From assembly GCA_026196875.1 (NCBI GenBank), contig JAPHTP010000105.1, forward strand, positions 1 to 64,000: a stretch of DNA of 64,000 nucleotides, in the 5' to 3' direction. The notes under the pieces were generated by a model. That model was not told where the DNA came from, ran no database searches, and saw only the letters and a list, made by a program, of their open reading frames with translations. Shown one piece after another: positions 38,610 to 47,765 of the stretch. The position numbers were made by a program, and so were the translations under genes. This DNA comes from Kangiellaceae bacterium. Lineage in GTDB: Bacteria; Pseudomonadota; Gammaproteobacteria; Enterobacterales; Kangiellaceae. Position 1 is the stretch's first letter, and every line of letters begins with the position of its first letter.

Positions 38610-39173
38610 CTAGCTTTCGAAATAGTAAACATATTCCTGTTCTAGATTCTTAAATTCACTATTTTGACTCAGCTGCTTTTTAAACAATGGCACCGTGCTT
38701 AAAACCCACTCCAGCACATCTTTATCCAGAGTTTGGTTATGTGCATTATATAGATTCTTGGCTTCAGTAAAATTTTCGGTAAAACTGATATCGACAATTT
38801 TCTTACGATTCACCATCATTTCGTAACGAACAACCATATCTTTGTTAGTTACCATAGGTAATAACCCTAAAGTACTTCCAGCCCAAATTGCTGATCCCAA
38901 TGAAGCAGCACTACCACCCGCAGTATTATTTGAGCTTAACGTAACCAAAAGTGCAATTGGCGCACCAGGTAAGTCTTCTTTAGACAAGTTATCAAAACGT
39001 TTCGAGCTTTTTATCTTTGTAAACAACTCATCTTCCTGAACTGTACTAAAGTAACGAATTGGTAACTTAACTTGCTCTTCTTCGTTTTTTGCACTCTTCG
39101 CTTCGTCATTCACTTCGTCAGCGAAAGCAATGCTCGAATGTAAGAGTAAAAGTACTGCTATAATCTTTTTCAT
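38610..39173 (-). CDS. Exported protein of unknown function
   Basis: The 187-residue product has a clear signal peptide (cleavage after IAFA, about residue 18), so it is periplasmic or secreted. A charged Asp/Glu/Lys-rich stretch follows the signal, and a Gly/Ser/Ala segment with a hydrophobic run (about 88-103) could be an amphipathic or membrane-contacting helix. I do not recognise a family. It starts 9 bp after the stop of the serine protease lipoprotein, so the two form an operon and may act together at the envelope. Confidence 0.75.
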   Translation of the reverse strand: MKKIIAVLLLLHSSIAFADEVNDEAKSAKNEEEQVKLPIRYFSTVQEDELFTKIKSSKRFDNLSKEDLPGAPIALLVTLSSNNTAGGSAASLGSAIWAGSTLGLLPMVTNKDMVVRYEMMVNRKKIVDISFTENFTEAKNLYNAHNQTLDKDVLEWVLSTVPLFKKQLSQNSEFKNLEQEYVYYFES

Positions 39174-39182
39174 ATCATTCCC

Positions 39183-40406
39183 CTACTGATAACAAGTTAA
39201 TTGAACGGTAGATTCAAGCGCTTTAGTGTTGTTATTTTTTGACTTGTTTTTCTTGGTATTTCTTTGATAGCTAATATCGTTTTTATCCAAAAACTTAGTA
39301 ATAACCTTAGGAGCTAAAGCGAAGTTGATATTTTGTGGGACCACTCCTTTTTCGATCAAGCTCTTGGTATTTAACGTTCCACTAACGATACCAATAACCT
39401 CACCATTTTCAGATACGATCGCACCTCCGCTTGAACCAGGTTGGATAGGAGCTGAGAATTGATAGAGACCCAACGATCCTCTTAATGCTTTTTGGGAACT
39501 CACATTTCCAACGGTAAGATTGGGAGAAGCATCAAGAAGTCCTTTCAGAGGATAACTTACAGTAGTAACCTTTTCTCCCAGTTCTAATTTGTCTTCTTTT
39601 CTAAACATTAAGAATTTATCTGAATTAATATCGCTTTTTAAAACAGCTATATCGAGCAGGTCGCTACTACTTTTAGTACTAACCGGATAGATATTTTCCT
39701 CAAATTGAGCTTTAACAACCAAACAATCTCTTATAACGTGTGCAGCAGTAAGGAGTTCGCCATCTTTATTTATTTTGAAGGCGGTTCCGCTACTCACGGG
39801 TTTTTCAAGATCTGCTAAAACTTCCGGAGGAATACTTGACTCATCATTGATAGCTGCATATAGAGAAGACGTAGGTTTCAACTTGTTCAATATACTTACA
39901 TACATCTTCTGGAGACTACGCGTTGCTGCGTTGAAAAAGCTTCCTGTCGGATCTTGATAACTAATTGTGGCTTTGTGTTCTTTCTCTGCCTCCAATATCA
40001 ACTTCATATTGGTATCATAGAGGCGGTATTTAAGCTTAAGTATCGTTTTCCCTGACTTAAAATCCCACTCAGGCTCAAGATCGAGTAACAATCCAAATTT
40101 TCGCTCTTTATTAATGCCAACTAATTTGCTGTTCTCAAAGAACTTGGAAGAAACGGCCTCGAGCGCTTGTTTAAGCGCGTTACCAGGCTCTACTCTCCCG
40201 CCGTATTTAAGGTAGAACTGGGATTTTAAGCTATTTGCCGGAATATAAATTGACAAAGCTGCATCGCTTGGAATTTCCAGTCCTTTGCTCAACTTGATAT
40301 CTTTAGGTAGCTTGTTTGGATTTACTCTCGTCGACGCACAACCGATTATCTGAAACAAGGCGACAACTATAATTAGTTGAACGAATAAATTAGTAATCTT
40401 ACTCAT
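39183..40406 (-). CDS. Trypsin-like serine protease lipoprotein
   Basis: From the ATG at 40406, preceded by GGAAG, the protein has 407 residues; an upstream ATG at 40460 would bury the signal. The lipobox is FQIIGC. Residues about 30-180 are an unrecognised N-terminal domain, perhaps for lipid or substrate contact. The protease domain (about 195-385) has the His223-Asp252-Ser326 triad in LTAAHV, LLDIAVL and PGSSGGAI, like the DegP/HtrA-like S1C group. No PDZ domain is evident. The C-terminus is Lys/Asn-rich. It should cut or sense proteins in the periplasm, tethered by its lipid. It forms an operon with the exported protein downstream. Confidence 0.88.
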   Translation of the reverse strand: MSKITNLFVQLIIVVALFQIIGCASTRVNPNKLPKDIKLSKGLEIPSDAALSIYIPANSLKSQFYLKYGGRVEPGNALKQALEAVSSKFFENSKLVGINKERKFGLLLDLEPEWDFKSGKTILKLKYRLYDTNMKLILEAEKEHKATISYQDPTGSFFNAATRSLQKMYVSILNKLKPTSSLYAAINDESSIPPEVLADLEKPVSSGTAFKINKDGELLTAAHVIRDCLVVKAQFEENIYPVSTKSSSDLLDIAVLKSDINSDKFLMFRKEDKLELGEKVTTVSYPLKGLLDASPNLTVGNVSSQKALRGSLGLYQFSAPIQPGSSGGAIVSENGEVIGIVSGTLNTKSLIEKGVVPQNINFALAPKVITKFLDKNDISYQRNTKKNKSKNNNTKALESTVQLTCYQ

Positions 40407-40662
40407 AATACTTCCAAAATAATTCTTATTCTCATTGAGAATAGATTCTCTTATTTGCAAAACTTGCGCATACTATCTCATTCTGTATTTTTATTCACTA
40501 ATAGGTGAATATTTTGCAGTATTTCAGTAGTTTTCCTGAGAATTAGGCCAGTTCCGCTCCCTAATTCTGTTCAAATAGCTTTGTATGCTTTCCTAAACAC
40601 AATCTGGTATTCAATGAGCCTTGTACTTAGTTAGACAACACGATTATTAAGGGAGTTATTCA

Positions 40663-40715
40663 CATGGAACTCCTTACATCGAACTTCTTGCATGGAACTT
40701 CTTACATGGAACTTT
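40663..40715. repeat. 14-bp tandem repeat across the end of the MepA-like gene
   Basis: Nearly four units of CATGGAACTTCTTA (plus strand) start at 40663, 40677, 40691 and 40705, differing at one or two positions. The stop codon of the MepA-like gene (40674-40676) lies in the first unit. Since 14 is not a multiple of three, a change in copy number would alter the C-terminus. Confidence 0.85.
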
Positions 40716-41366
40716 AAAATCCACATGATAATGCTCATCATGTCTAACCCAGGAACGCTTAGTAGAGAATTGAACATGTTTTTTCAGGTAGCTTGCATAT
40801 CTAGTATTAAATAATTTGGGCTGAAGCTTTGGGTCGAATATTACTCTCCATATATCCACTTCAAACTTTGTGGATGATTTGTGCAACTCAACGATATGTG
40901 CACCGAGGGCTTCATAATCGATTACTAATCCTTCAAATCGGTCATTTTCGTTAAACTCGATATCGTATCCAAATCGATTAACTGGTGATGTCGGAAGATG
41001 AACAGAATTGCCATCTTCATCTATAACTGGAGTTATAAAATCAACTGACAATCCATTGCGATGAGTTTTATGCGGTTTAAACTGGCCGCCTTGCCTAAAG
41101 CCAGTTTCGGCGTATTTGTATACTTTATTGGGTTGTTCTTTTTCTAAGGACTGATATGCATCAACGATAATCTTTCGGACTATTGAGTGAACATAAGTTC
41201 GACCAAGGGTTCGAGCGACTTCACTATAAGCAACAAAATTCTTTCCTTTAGGCGGTAACTCAACTCCACTTTCAAGCCGTCCTTTGGAAGTAGTTCCGTA
41301 GCAAGTACTTTGAGAATTTGCCTGAAACGAAATCAAAAATAAAAGGAATATTACCGTAACTTTCAT
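40674..41366 (-). CDS. MepA-like (M74/LAS) murein endopeptidase, exported
   Basis: The 230-residue protein has a signal peptide ending about FQANS. The LAS-type zinc motifs are seen: HKTHRNGLSVDF (His-x6-Asp type, about residues 98-109) and HYHVDF near the C-terminus. GTTSKGRLESGVELP and NRFGYDIEF resemble E. coli MepA, the penicillin-insensitive murein endopeptidase that cuts D-Ala-mDAP cross-links. E. coli MepA has about 274 residues, so this one is short. The last residues (KKFHARSSM) are encoded by a 14-bp tandem repeat, so the C-terminus is probably not ancestral. The gene starts 15 bp after the two-TM gene and closes the cluster 43136-40674. Confidence 0.82.
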   Translation of the reverse strand: MKVTVIFLLFLISFQANSQSTCYGTTSKGRLESGVELPPKGKNFVAYSEVARTLGRTYVHSIVRKIIVDAYQSLEKEQPNKVYKYAETGFRQGGQFKPHKTHRNGLSVDFITPVIDEDGNSVHLPTSPVNRFGYDIEFNENDRFEGLVIDYEALGAHIVELHKSSTKFEVDIWRVIFDPKLQPKLFNTRYASYLKKHVQFSTKRSWVRHDEHYHVDFKVPCKKFHARSSM

Positions 41367-41381
41367 GCTTAAATATTTTCT

Positions 41382-41981
41382 TTAATTCAAATCCAACCCA
41401 TCAAACTCATTCATATTCTCAAGCATTAAGTAAAGACTTTGCTCAATTTGTTCCCTGTCTTGTGACTTCGAAAGCTGACGCATTGAGTCCACAATAGCGA
41501 CCCACCAACGCATATGTTGAGCGCTAAGCTGCGCGGCCACCGGAATCATGTCTTTCGCTAACTCAAGATTTTCTATACTTTCCTTTTTAAGCGAAGTCAT
41601 CGCTCGAAGATTAAGACGGTTATCCCGTAACTCTTTCATATAATGCGCGACAATTTCTTTATCTTCTTCAAGCATTTTAGTATCTGTGGGCTCTGTATTT
41701 GGTGACAAGAAAGCAATATCGACGTGAGACAATACTCCCCGTAAAACGCCCCGCAAAGATAACCATAATTCTTTTTTCCTCGCTCGTTCTCTCGAAGCCT
41801 GTACCAAGGTCAATAATCCGACCAGGAAAAAACCTTCAATACAAAATCCGATTAATTCAGGAACCAAATTTTCATGAAATGGTCCGCCACCTGGGGCGTA
41901 AATAAAGTAAAAATATAAGACTATTCCCGCGCCGCCAAATATCGCCATAGGCGCAATCAATAACATTCGGCTGTTATTCAT
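41382..41981 (-). CDS. Two-TM membrane protein of unknown function
   Basis: The 199-residue product starts at the ATG 41981, 8 nt after GGAG; an upstream ATG at 41999 lacks a site. It overlaps the end of the previous gene. Two hydrophobic segments near the N-terminus (about 5-27 and 40-60) suggest a hairpin in the inner membrane, followed by a long charged, probably helical cytoplasmic domain. No family is recognised. The overlap with an unknown cytoplasmic protein and the nearby MepA-like gene indicate joint expression. Confidence 0.75.
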   Translation of the reverse strand: MNNSRMLLIAPMAIFGGAGIVLYFYFIYAPGGGPFHENLVPELIGFCIEGFFLVGLLTLVQASRERARKKELWLSLRGVLRGVLSHVDIAFLSPNTEPTDTKMLEEDKEIVAHYMKELRDNRLNLRAMTSLKKESIENLELAKDMIPVAAQLSAQHMRWWVAIVDSMRQLSKSQDREQIEQSLYLMLENMNEFDGLDLN

Positions 41982-42540
41982 TTTCTTTCTCCGAATCATT
42001 ATCTATTGCCAGCGCTTGAACAACTCTTGCTATTTTGTTTGCCTCTTTTTTGGTGAGATCTAGCGGAATATTTTGGACGTAGATGGTTCGGTCTTCTCGC
42101 AGTTGAATAGAAAAAATATCTGTTGCTCTTTCAGTTACGGCTAGAGAAATTTCTTCAAGCGCTTTTTCTTCGAAGGATGTTTCTTTTTCGGAAGCTTTAT
42201 AGCGCTTATCTTTGCGTATATTATCGCCGCCAATAGAATAAAACGACTTAGGGTCTTCAAGCCAAGAGAAGTAGTCGACTAACGCCGCTTTCATCCTTTT
42301 ATTATAGAGTCCCAAAACTTCCGGCCGAATACTACTGTCGTGTAATTTATGAAATCTTGAACACAAACTATCTACATCAACTAAACGTAGATCATTAATT
42401 TCTTGTTCCGTCATTTCCGGATAAAGATTTTCAACTGCATTGAGTCGACTTTTGGCTACAGCGGGATTTAAGAGTCCCTCGATAGTCGACTGCCGCAGGA
42501 AAGTAATCAGCATTTCATGTTTGTAATCTTCGGCAGACAT
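41974..42540 (-). CDS. Protein of unknown function
   Basis: A 188-residue cytoplasmic protein without signal or TM segment. It is highly charged. The C-terminal part contains LTKKEANKIARVVQALA, which looks like a helix in a small nucleic-acid-binding or chaperone-like domain, but I do not recognise the family. The ribosome site is weak. Its stop overlaps the start of the two-TM gene, and it lies 56 bp after the zinc-ribbon gene. Confidence 0.65.
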   Translation of the reverse strand: MSAEDYKHEMLITFLRQSTIEGLLNPAVAKSRLNAVENLYPEMTEQEINDLRLVDVDSLCSRFHKLHDSSIRPEVLGLYNKRMKAALVDYFSWLEDPKSFYSIGGDNIRKDKRYKASEKETSFEEKALEEISLAVTERATDIFSIQLREDRTIYVQNIPLDLTKKEANKIARVVQALAIDNDSEKENE

Positions 42541-42596
42541 AATTAACTCATAGCCCTAAAAGTTTGTTATTACTTTCTAACCCAATTTAGTTAGAT

Positions 42597-43136
42597 TTAT
42601 TTGTGATTCACATAAAACATTATATCATTTCTACGTGGATGTTCTTTTAACCACGACCTAAAATCATCGGCTCTACGCAAATCTTCTTCACCTAAAATTT
42701 TCATAAATCGCTGACGCCTGGCTTCTTCAGAAACTTGGTCGCGAACTTTTTTCTGCCATTGCTCAGAAAAAACCATTGGCACTTCTGTAGTCAATTCTAG
42801 CGCCTTTAATAGCTCCCACTCACCACCATCAAGCCATGCTTCATCACAAGAGGTGCACAGGTCAAGCCGGTTATTGGAGCAACCAGAGATTCTAAACTTC
42901 TGCATAAGACGCACACACTTAGGACAGTTCAATGCCGCTGAAGAGTCTTCGCTTTCTAGCCCTTTGAGTAGTTCCACAGTTGGCGCATCATGCACGTCTC
43001 CGGCGCGTTCCGCCCAGTCTCGATAGTAAAGCAATGAGATAAACGCCCCATTACATTGAACACACCCCATAGCTGGTAGGCCGTCATCAATTTTAGTCGG
43101 CTTTAAGTCGACATTCTTACATTTTGGACACTGCAC
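42597..43136 (-). CDS. TFIIB-type zinc-ribbon protein
   Basis: The 179-residue protein starts at GTG, preceded by AAGGAGAAG. Two zinc ribbons are seen: CPKCKN with CVQC at residues 3-28, and CPKC with CTSCDEAWLDGGEWELL at about 70-110. The second is the zf-TFIIB motif (C..C, then C..C-x-x-WLD-GE). The C-terminal third is helical and Arg/Glu-rich. The family is common and its function is not established; nucleic-acid or protein binding is likely. It is the first gene of the four-gene minus cluster. Confidence 0.82.
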   Translation of the reverse strand: MQCPKCKNVDLKPTKIDDGLPAMGCVQCNGAFISLLYYRDWAERAGDVHDAPTVELLKGLESEDSSAALNCPKCVRLMQKFRISGCSNNRLDLCTSCDEAWLDGGEWELLKALELTTEVPMVFSEQWQKKVRDQVSEEARRQRFMKILGEEDLRRADDFRSWLKEHPRRNDIMFYVNHK

Positions 43137-43289
43137 CTTACTTCTCCTTGTCTCTTTTTATATGCATTAAATAAAACAACGCCCCAAGTCTCAACAAATT
43201 TCTTCAATTTCTTGAGTATTCCCCCTTAAATAGAATAGGATTAACATGCGGCTGGGCAAAAGTCTGAAGCCGTATACAATTTATTTAAT

Positions 43290-43490
43290 TCTCAGGGCGG
43301 GGTGAAATTCCCCACCGGCGGTAGTTTCAACGCTTGTTTTGTTTCTAAACTTAATAGTCGTAGAAAAAGCCCGCGAGCGCTCACTTTGTCGTATCAGTTT
43401 CAAGTATTTAGATTGAAATTATTAAGTGGGGTCAAGCAGATCTGGTCAAAGTCCAGAGCCGACGGTGATAGTCCGGATGGGAGAGAATGA
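43290..43490 (+). promoter_or_regulatory. FMN riboswitch (RFN element) upstream of ribB
   Basis: The core is visible: CTCAGGGCGGGGTGAAATTC, CCCACCGGCGGTAG, later GTCCAGAGCCGACGGTGATA and GTCCGGATGGGAGAGAATGA. These are the conserved RFN segments in the right order, with a long variable insert (about 43335-43430). A weak TAGAAT -10 (43233-43238) lies upstream. FMN binding should lower ribB expression. Confidence 0.95.
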
Positions 43491-43630
43491 AAGTGTCTTA
43501 GTTAACCTGGTAAGTAGTTGGCTCATTCGGCTATGCCTGAAATAGGCTACACCTGAAATAAGACATGATAGTTGCGTCTGCGTGTTAGCAAATCAGATTA
43601 ACTGCAGGTAAAACTATACTCTGTCACGCC

Positions 43631-43672
43631 CTGATTCTGGTAATCAATTGAGAGGAACATACCATGAATCAG
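43631..43672 (+). promoter_or_regulatory. Sequestor hairpin for the ribB start codon
   Basis: CTGATTCTGGT (43631-43641) is complementary to ACCATGAATCAG (43661-43672) with one unpaired base. The pairing covers the ATG at 43664, and AGAGGAA (43651-43657) lies in the loop. E. coli ribB has a very similar leader, where FMN binding blocks translation; the same mechanism is inferred here. Confidence 0.75.
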
Positions 43673-44374
43673 TCAATTAATACTGCAACAAATGCGCTGC
43701 AAGAAAACGTTCCGCCATCTTACGGCGATTCTTTACTCAGCCGATTCGGCGACTCACCACAGCGAGTAGAAAAAGCAATCGAAGCGCTAAAATCAGGGCA
43801 AGGTATTCTCCTTGTCGACGATGAAGACCGCGAAAATGAAGGAGACCTAATCTTTTCAACCGATTTTTTAACCGAAGGGCAAATGGCAATGCTTATCCGG
43901 GAATGTAGTGGAATCGTTTGTTTATGCTTGCAAGACGAGCAAATCAGCAAATTGAAACTCCCCCAAATGGTCAAAAACAATACGAGTAAGAACGGAACAG
44001 CCTTTACTGTGTCCATCGAAGCCGCCCGGGGAGTAACTACCGGCGTATCTGCTGCCGATCGATTAACTACAGTAAAAGCAGCCGTAAATCCGATGGCTAA
44101 ACCAGAAGATCTAAGTCACCCAGGTCACATGTTCCCACTGCGAGCACATCCAGGCGGAGTACTAAGCCGGAGGGGACACACTGAAGGAACCGTAGACTTA
44201 ATGAAACTCGCCGGACTATCGCCAAGTGGAGTGTTATGTGAGTTAACCAATCAAAATGGCTCCATGGCACGACTCCCCCAAATAGTAGCCTTTGCAGAGC
44301 GCATGAATATGGTAGTGTTAAGCGTTGAAGACATAACTAACTATCTCTCAGTCAACAGCTATAAATCAGCCTAG
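43664..44374 (+). CDS. ribB: 3,4-dihydroxy-2-butanone 4-phosphate synthase
   Basis: The 236-residue enzyme makes 3,4-dihydroxy-2-butanone 4-phosphate from ribulose 5-phosphate, a branch of riboflavin synthesis. The family motifs [10 protein letters not shown] and [23 protein letters not shown] are present. There is no fused GTP cyclohydrolase II domain, so it is the short RibB form; E. coli RibB has 217 residues, and the extra length lies in the N-terminus. The start is preceded by AGAGGAA and is enclosed by the sequestor hairpin. The other rib genes are not in the window. Confidence 0.97.
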   Translation: MNQSINTATNALQENVPPSYGDSLLSRFGDSPQRVEKAIEALKSGQGILLVDDEDRENEGDLIFSTDFLTEGQMAMLIRECSGIVCLCLQDEQISKLKLPQMVKNNTSKNGTAFTVSIEAARGVTTGVSAADRLTTVKAAVNPMAKPEDLSHPGHMFPLRAHPGGVLSRRGHTEGTVDLMKLAGLSPSGVLCELTNQNGSMARLPQIVAFAERMNMVVLSVEDITNYLSVNSYKSA

Positions 44375-44393
44375 TTTTCGTTGAAGCTAATTT

Positions 44394-44419
44394 TTCGGGT
44401 CCTTGTGATAGGGCCCGAA
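44394..44419 (+). terminator. Weak terminator-like hairpin after ribB
   Basis: TTCGGGTCC and GGGCCCGAA pair over 9 positions with one G-T wobble and an 8-nt loop, 20 bp after the stop. The following T-tract is weak (TTTATCGATTTT). Confidence 0.4.
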
Positions 44420-44517
44420 TTTATCGATTTTAAACACCGTTGATAGTAAACCTCGTAGCACATCGAATCGAATAAGTAAGCTAGCAATACTTGATGCCTG
44501 TTCAATTTTTGACCTGT

Positions 44518-44542
44518 ATTTGCAATGCAAATCAGGTATAAT
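44518..44542 (+). promoter_or_regulatory. Candidate rimO promoter with a dyad just before the -10
   Basis: A perfect -10 TATAAT lies at 44537-44542, 40 bp before the rimO ATG. The -35 (44514-44519, CTGTAT) is poor. The dyad ATTTGCA-A-TGCAAAT (44518-44532) fills the -35/-10 spacer; outer arms ACCTG (44512-44516) and CAGGT (44533-44537) extend it with a 1-nt offset. This is a likely protein-binding site, but the factor is unknown. Confidence 0.45.
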
Positions 44543-44581
44543 CCGCCAACTTTTTGCTGCAGTCCCGCTAGATAGAACTAT

Positions 44582-45991
44582 ATGTCGGTCAAAAAATTTA
44601 CGCCAAATCAAACAACTACCTTAAAAACAGCTGAAAAGCAGCTTAGCAACGTTGCCAGCGAAACGGCTGATTCTGGACAGTCTAAAGTCGGTTTTATCAG
44701 TTTGGGCTGCCCTAAAAACCTGGTAGATTCCGAGCGAATTCTGACTCAGCTCCGTACCGAAGGTTATGAAGTTGTGCCAAGCTACAACGATGCTCAATTG
44801 GTTATAGTAAACACCTGTGGATTTATTGATTCTGCCGTTCAGGAGTCTTTGGATACAATCGGCGAAGCATTAGCTGAAAATGGCAAGGTATTGGTCACAG
44901 GATGTCTAGGTGTTAAGGAAAATGAGATTAAAGAAATTCATCCCAATGTTCTTGGCATAACCGGGCCACACGCGTATGAAGAGGTTTTGAGCCAAGTTCA
45001 CGAGCATGTGGAAAAACCTAAACACAATCCGTTTACCGACCTCATTCCCGACCATGGCGTTAAACTGACACCTAAACATTTTGCCTATTTAAAAATATCG
45101 GAAGGATGTAATCATCGCTGTACTTTCTGCATTATCCCCTCAATGCGTGGCGACCTGGATTCTCGTCCGATTGGCGACGTTTTAAGTGAAGCCAAACGGT
45201 TAGTAAATGCTGGTGTAAAAGAATTACTTGTCATCTCGCAAGATACATCGGCCTACGGCGTCGATTTAAAATACCGCACCGGATTTTGGGAAGGTATGCC
45301 GGTAAAAACGAAAATGATCGCCCTGTGCGAACAACTTGGAAAAATGGGAGTATGGGTTCGCCTTCACTACGTTTACCCCTACCCTCACGTTGACGATGTG
45401 ATCCCGCTAATGGCGGAAGGAAAAATTCTTCCATATTTGGATATCCCCTTCCAACACGCTAGCCCAAGAATACTTAAGTTAATGAAACGTCCGGGAAATA
45501 TTGATAAGACGCTAGAGAGAATTAAAAAGTGGCGAGAAATTTGTCCCGAATTAGTTATCCGCTCGACTTTTATTGTTGGCTTTCCGGGTGAAACTGAAGA
45601 AGAGTTTGAAGAACTATTAAACTTCTTAAAAGAAGCTCAACTTGATCGCGTTGGATGTTTTAAATATTCGCCTGTCGAAGGTGCCTCCGCCAACGAACTT
45701 CCTGAGCATGTTTCAGAAGAAGTTAAGGAAGAACGACTCGCCAGGTTTATGGCAGTGCAAGCCGAAATCAGCGCTGAAAAACTGCGCCAAAAAATCGGTA
45801 ACGAATATCAAGTTTTGATCGATGAAGTTACGTCTGACGGAGCTATTGGTAGAACTTATTGTGACGCGCCGGAAGTTGATGGTGTGGTCCACTTAACTGA
45901 TGAGTTTGATGTTAAACCAGGTGAAAAGGTATGGGTACAGATTATTCATTCTGATGAACATGATCTATGGGGAGTTAGGGTAGAAGACTAG
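44582..45991 (+). CDS. rimO: Ribosomal protein S12 methylthiotransferase RimO
   Basis: The 469-residue radical SAM enzyme methylthiolates an Asp of ribosomal protein S12. The N-terminal UPF0004 domain has cluster cysteines Cys43 (LGCPKN), Cys79 (NTCGF) and Cys108 (TGCLG). The radical SAM triad is Cys176, Cys180, Cys183 ([10 protein letters not shown]), followed by IIPSMRG. A TRAM domain closes the protein (about 400-469). E. coli RimO has 441 residues; here there are about 30 extra N-terminal residues before the KVGFISLGC start. The ATG has no clear ribosome site, but no internal Met fits better. Confidence 0.97.
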   Translation: MSVKKFTPNQTTTLKTAEKQLSNVASETADSGQSKVGFISLGCPKNLVDSERILTQLRTEGYEVVPSYNDAQLVIVNTCGFIDSAVQESLDTIGEALAENGKVLVTGCLGVKENEIKEIHPNVLGITGPHAYEEVLSQVHEHVEKPKHNPFTDLIPDHGVKLTPKHFAYLKISEGCNHRCTFCIIPSMRGDLDSRPIGDVLSEAKRLVNAGVKELLVISQDTSAYGVDLKYRTGFWEGMPVKTKMIALCEQLGKMGVWVRLHYVYPYPHVDDVIPLMAEGKILPYLDIPFQHASPRILKLMKRPGNIDKTLERIKKWREICPELVIRSTFIVGFPGETEEEFEELLNFLKEAQLDRVGCFKYSPVEGASANELPEHVSEEVKEERLARFMAVQAEISAEKLRQKIGNEYQVLIDEVTSDGAIGRTYCDAPEVDGVVHLTDEFDVKPGEKVWVQIIHSDEHDLWGVRVED

Positions 45992-46149
45992 CATTTCCTA
46001 CTCAGTCCCTTCTCCATCTGTGAGTGGGATAGGGTAAACTTAAAATCCAAACTTTGATTCTACTTCATTCCTTGCAAAGATAGAGTGGAATTCAAGCTGC
46101 TCGAAGAATCGAGAAACGAAATATCAAAAACTGACTTTAAATTAGATTT

Positions 46150-47658
46150 ATGCCGCAAATTATTCTCGCTACATTAAACGCTAAATACATCCATGCCAGT
46201 CTTGGTTTGCGTTATCTGTACGCCAACTTGGGAGAGCTTCAAAGTCAATGTAAGATCCAAGAATACACCATTAAAACCCGAGCAATCGATATTGTTGAGC
46301 AAATTCTTGAATCTAGACCATCTATTGTTGGATTCGGCGTTTATATTTGGAACACAGTCGAAACTGAAGCTGTAATCAGCCAACTTAAAACTATCGCTCC
46401 CGAAATAAAAATTATACTCGGTGGCCCGGAAGTTAGTTACGAAACCGAAGGGCAATCTATCACTCGATTTGCCGATTATATTGTAACCGGCGCAGCTGAC
46501 TTGAGCTTTAAAAAGCTATGCCAAGAAATTCTCGAAGGAAATGCGCCCGAGCAAAAAGTGCTTCGTTCTAAGCCCGTAGAGCTAAGAGATTTACAGTTAC
46601 CTTACCATCTGTACGACGATGCTGACTTAAAGCATCGATTACTTTACGTAGAAGCCTCTCGAGGCTGTCCTTTTAAGTGTGAGTTTTGCTTATCATCTCT
46701 AGATAAAACTTCATACCCTTTTGAACTACAACGCTTCCTAGAAGAAATGGAGACTCTTTACAAAAGAGGCGCACGCCACTTTAAATTTGTAGATCGAACT
46801 TTTAACTTGAAGATTAAGACCACATTAGAAATTCTCAATTTCTTTTTAGAACGAATGGATGATGAGCTGTTTTTACACTTTGAAGTAATACCGGATCATC
46901 TGCCAGAAAAACTTAAGGAAACCTTAAAAAAGTTCCCGGCAGGAACACTTCAGTTTGAGGTGGGCATTCAGACCTTTAACGATGAAGTTCAGTCAAATAT
47001 CAGTCGTAAACAAAACAATGACAAGTCGAAAGACAACCTTGTTTGGTTAAGAGACTACACGACAGCCCACATTCATGCCGACCTTATATTTGGATTGCCT
47101 GGAGAAACATTGGACACTTTTCGTTCAAGTTTTAATGAACTCTACCAATGTCGCCCTCACGAAATTCAAATGGGGATCTTAAAGCGCCTTAAAGGTAGCC
47201 CCATCATTCGCCATACTGAAGACTTCGATCTTAGATTTAATCCTTTGCCTCCATTTAATATTTTGTCTAACGATCGGGTTGATTTTGTTACCATGCAGAG
47301 AATTAATCGCTTTGCACGTTACTGGGATATGATTGGAAACTCTGGTCGATTTAAATTTTCACTTCCCCACTTACTTTCTGACCGGCCATTCGATGAGTTT
47401 TTAAGCTTAACCGACTGGATCTTTGCTAAAACCAATCAAACTCATCAGATCAATTTAAAAAAATTATATGAATTAGTGGCGCAAGCCGTAGAAGAGCTAT
47501 TTGCAGATCGGTACAATGCCGTGGTAGGAGGCTTGGAAAAGGACTATGCAAGCTCAAAGTTAAAAGGCAACTTTAAATTGCTTGAACTGAGCATTCATTC
47601 AAACATAGAAAAAACATCTCAAAGAAAACGCTCTGTTCGGCAACAACGACATTTATAG
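46150..47658 (+). CDS. B12-binding radical SAM protein (DUF4080-like)
   Basis: The 502-residue protein has a cobalamin-binding-like N-terminal domain (about 1-130), with the GGPEVSY loop, then a radical SAM domain with Cys173, Cys177 and Cys180 in GCPFKCEFC. The remaining region, including the conserved C-terminal part about 330-490, resembles the DUF4080 family. By family it is an oxidoreductase or methyltransferase of unknown substrate. It follows rimO with a 158-bp gap and no terminator-like hairpin was seen between them. Confidence 0.86.
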   Translation: MPQIILATLNAKYIHASLGLRYLYANLGELQSQCKIQEYTIKTRAIDIVEQILESRPSIVGFGVYIWNTVETEAVISQLKTIAPEIKIILGGPEVSYETEGQSITRFADYIVTGAADLSFKKLCQEILEGNAPEQKVLRSKPVELRDLQLPYHLYDDADLKHRLLYVEASRGCPFKCEFCLSSLDKTSYPFELQRFLEEMETLYKRGARHFKFVDRTFNLKIKTTLEILNFFLERMDDELFLHFEVIPDHLPEKLKETLKKFPAGTLQFEVGIQTFNDEVQSNISRKQNNDKSKDNLVWLRDYTTAHIHADLIFGLPGETLDTFRSSFNELYQCRPHEIQMGILKRLKGSPIIRHTEDFDLRFNPLPPFNILSNDRVDFVTMQRINRFARYWDMIGNSGRFKFSLPHLLSDRPFDEFLSLTDWIFAKTNQTHQINLKKLYELVAQAVEELFADRYNAVVGGLEKDYASSKLKGNFKLLELSIHSNIEKTSQRKRSVRQQRHL

Positions 47659-47765
47659 CAGGATTGGATTCGAAGAATATTCGGACTTTTTCGATAAATC
47701 CAACTCTACTCTGTTTCTCTCCTCTATCCCCAGGTGAGGCTAATAGAATGTTAAGATGCCGTTGA

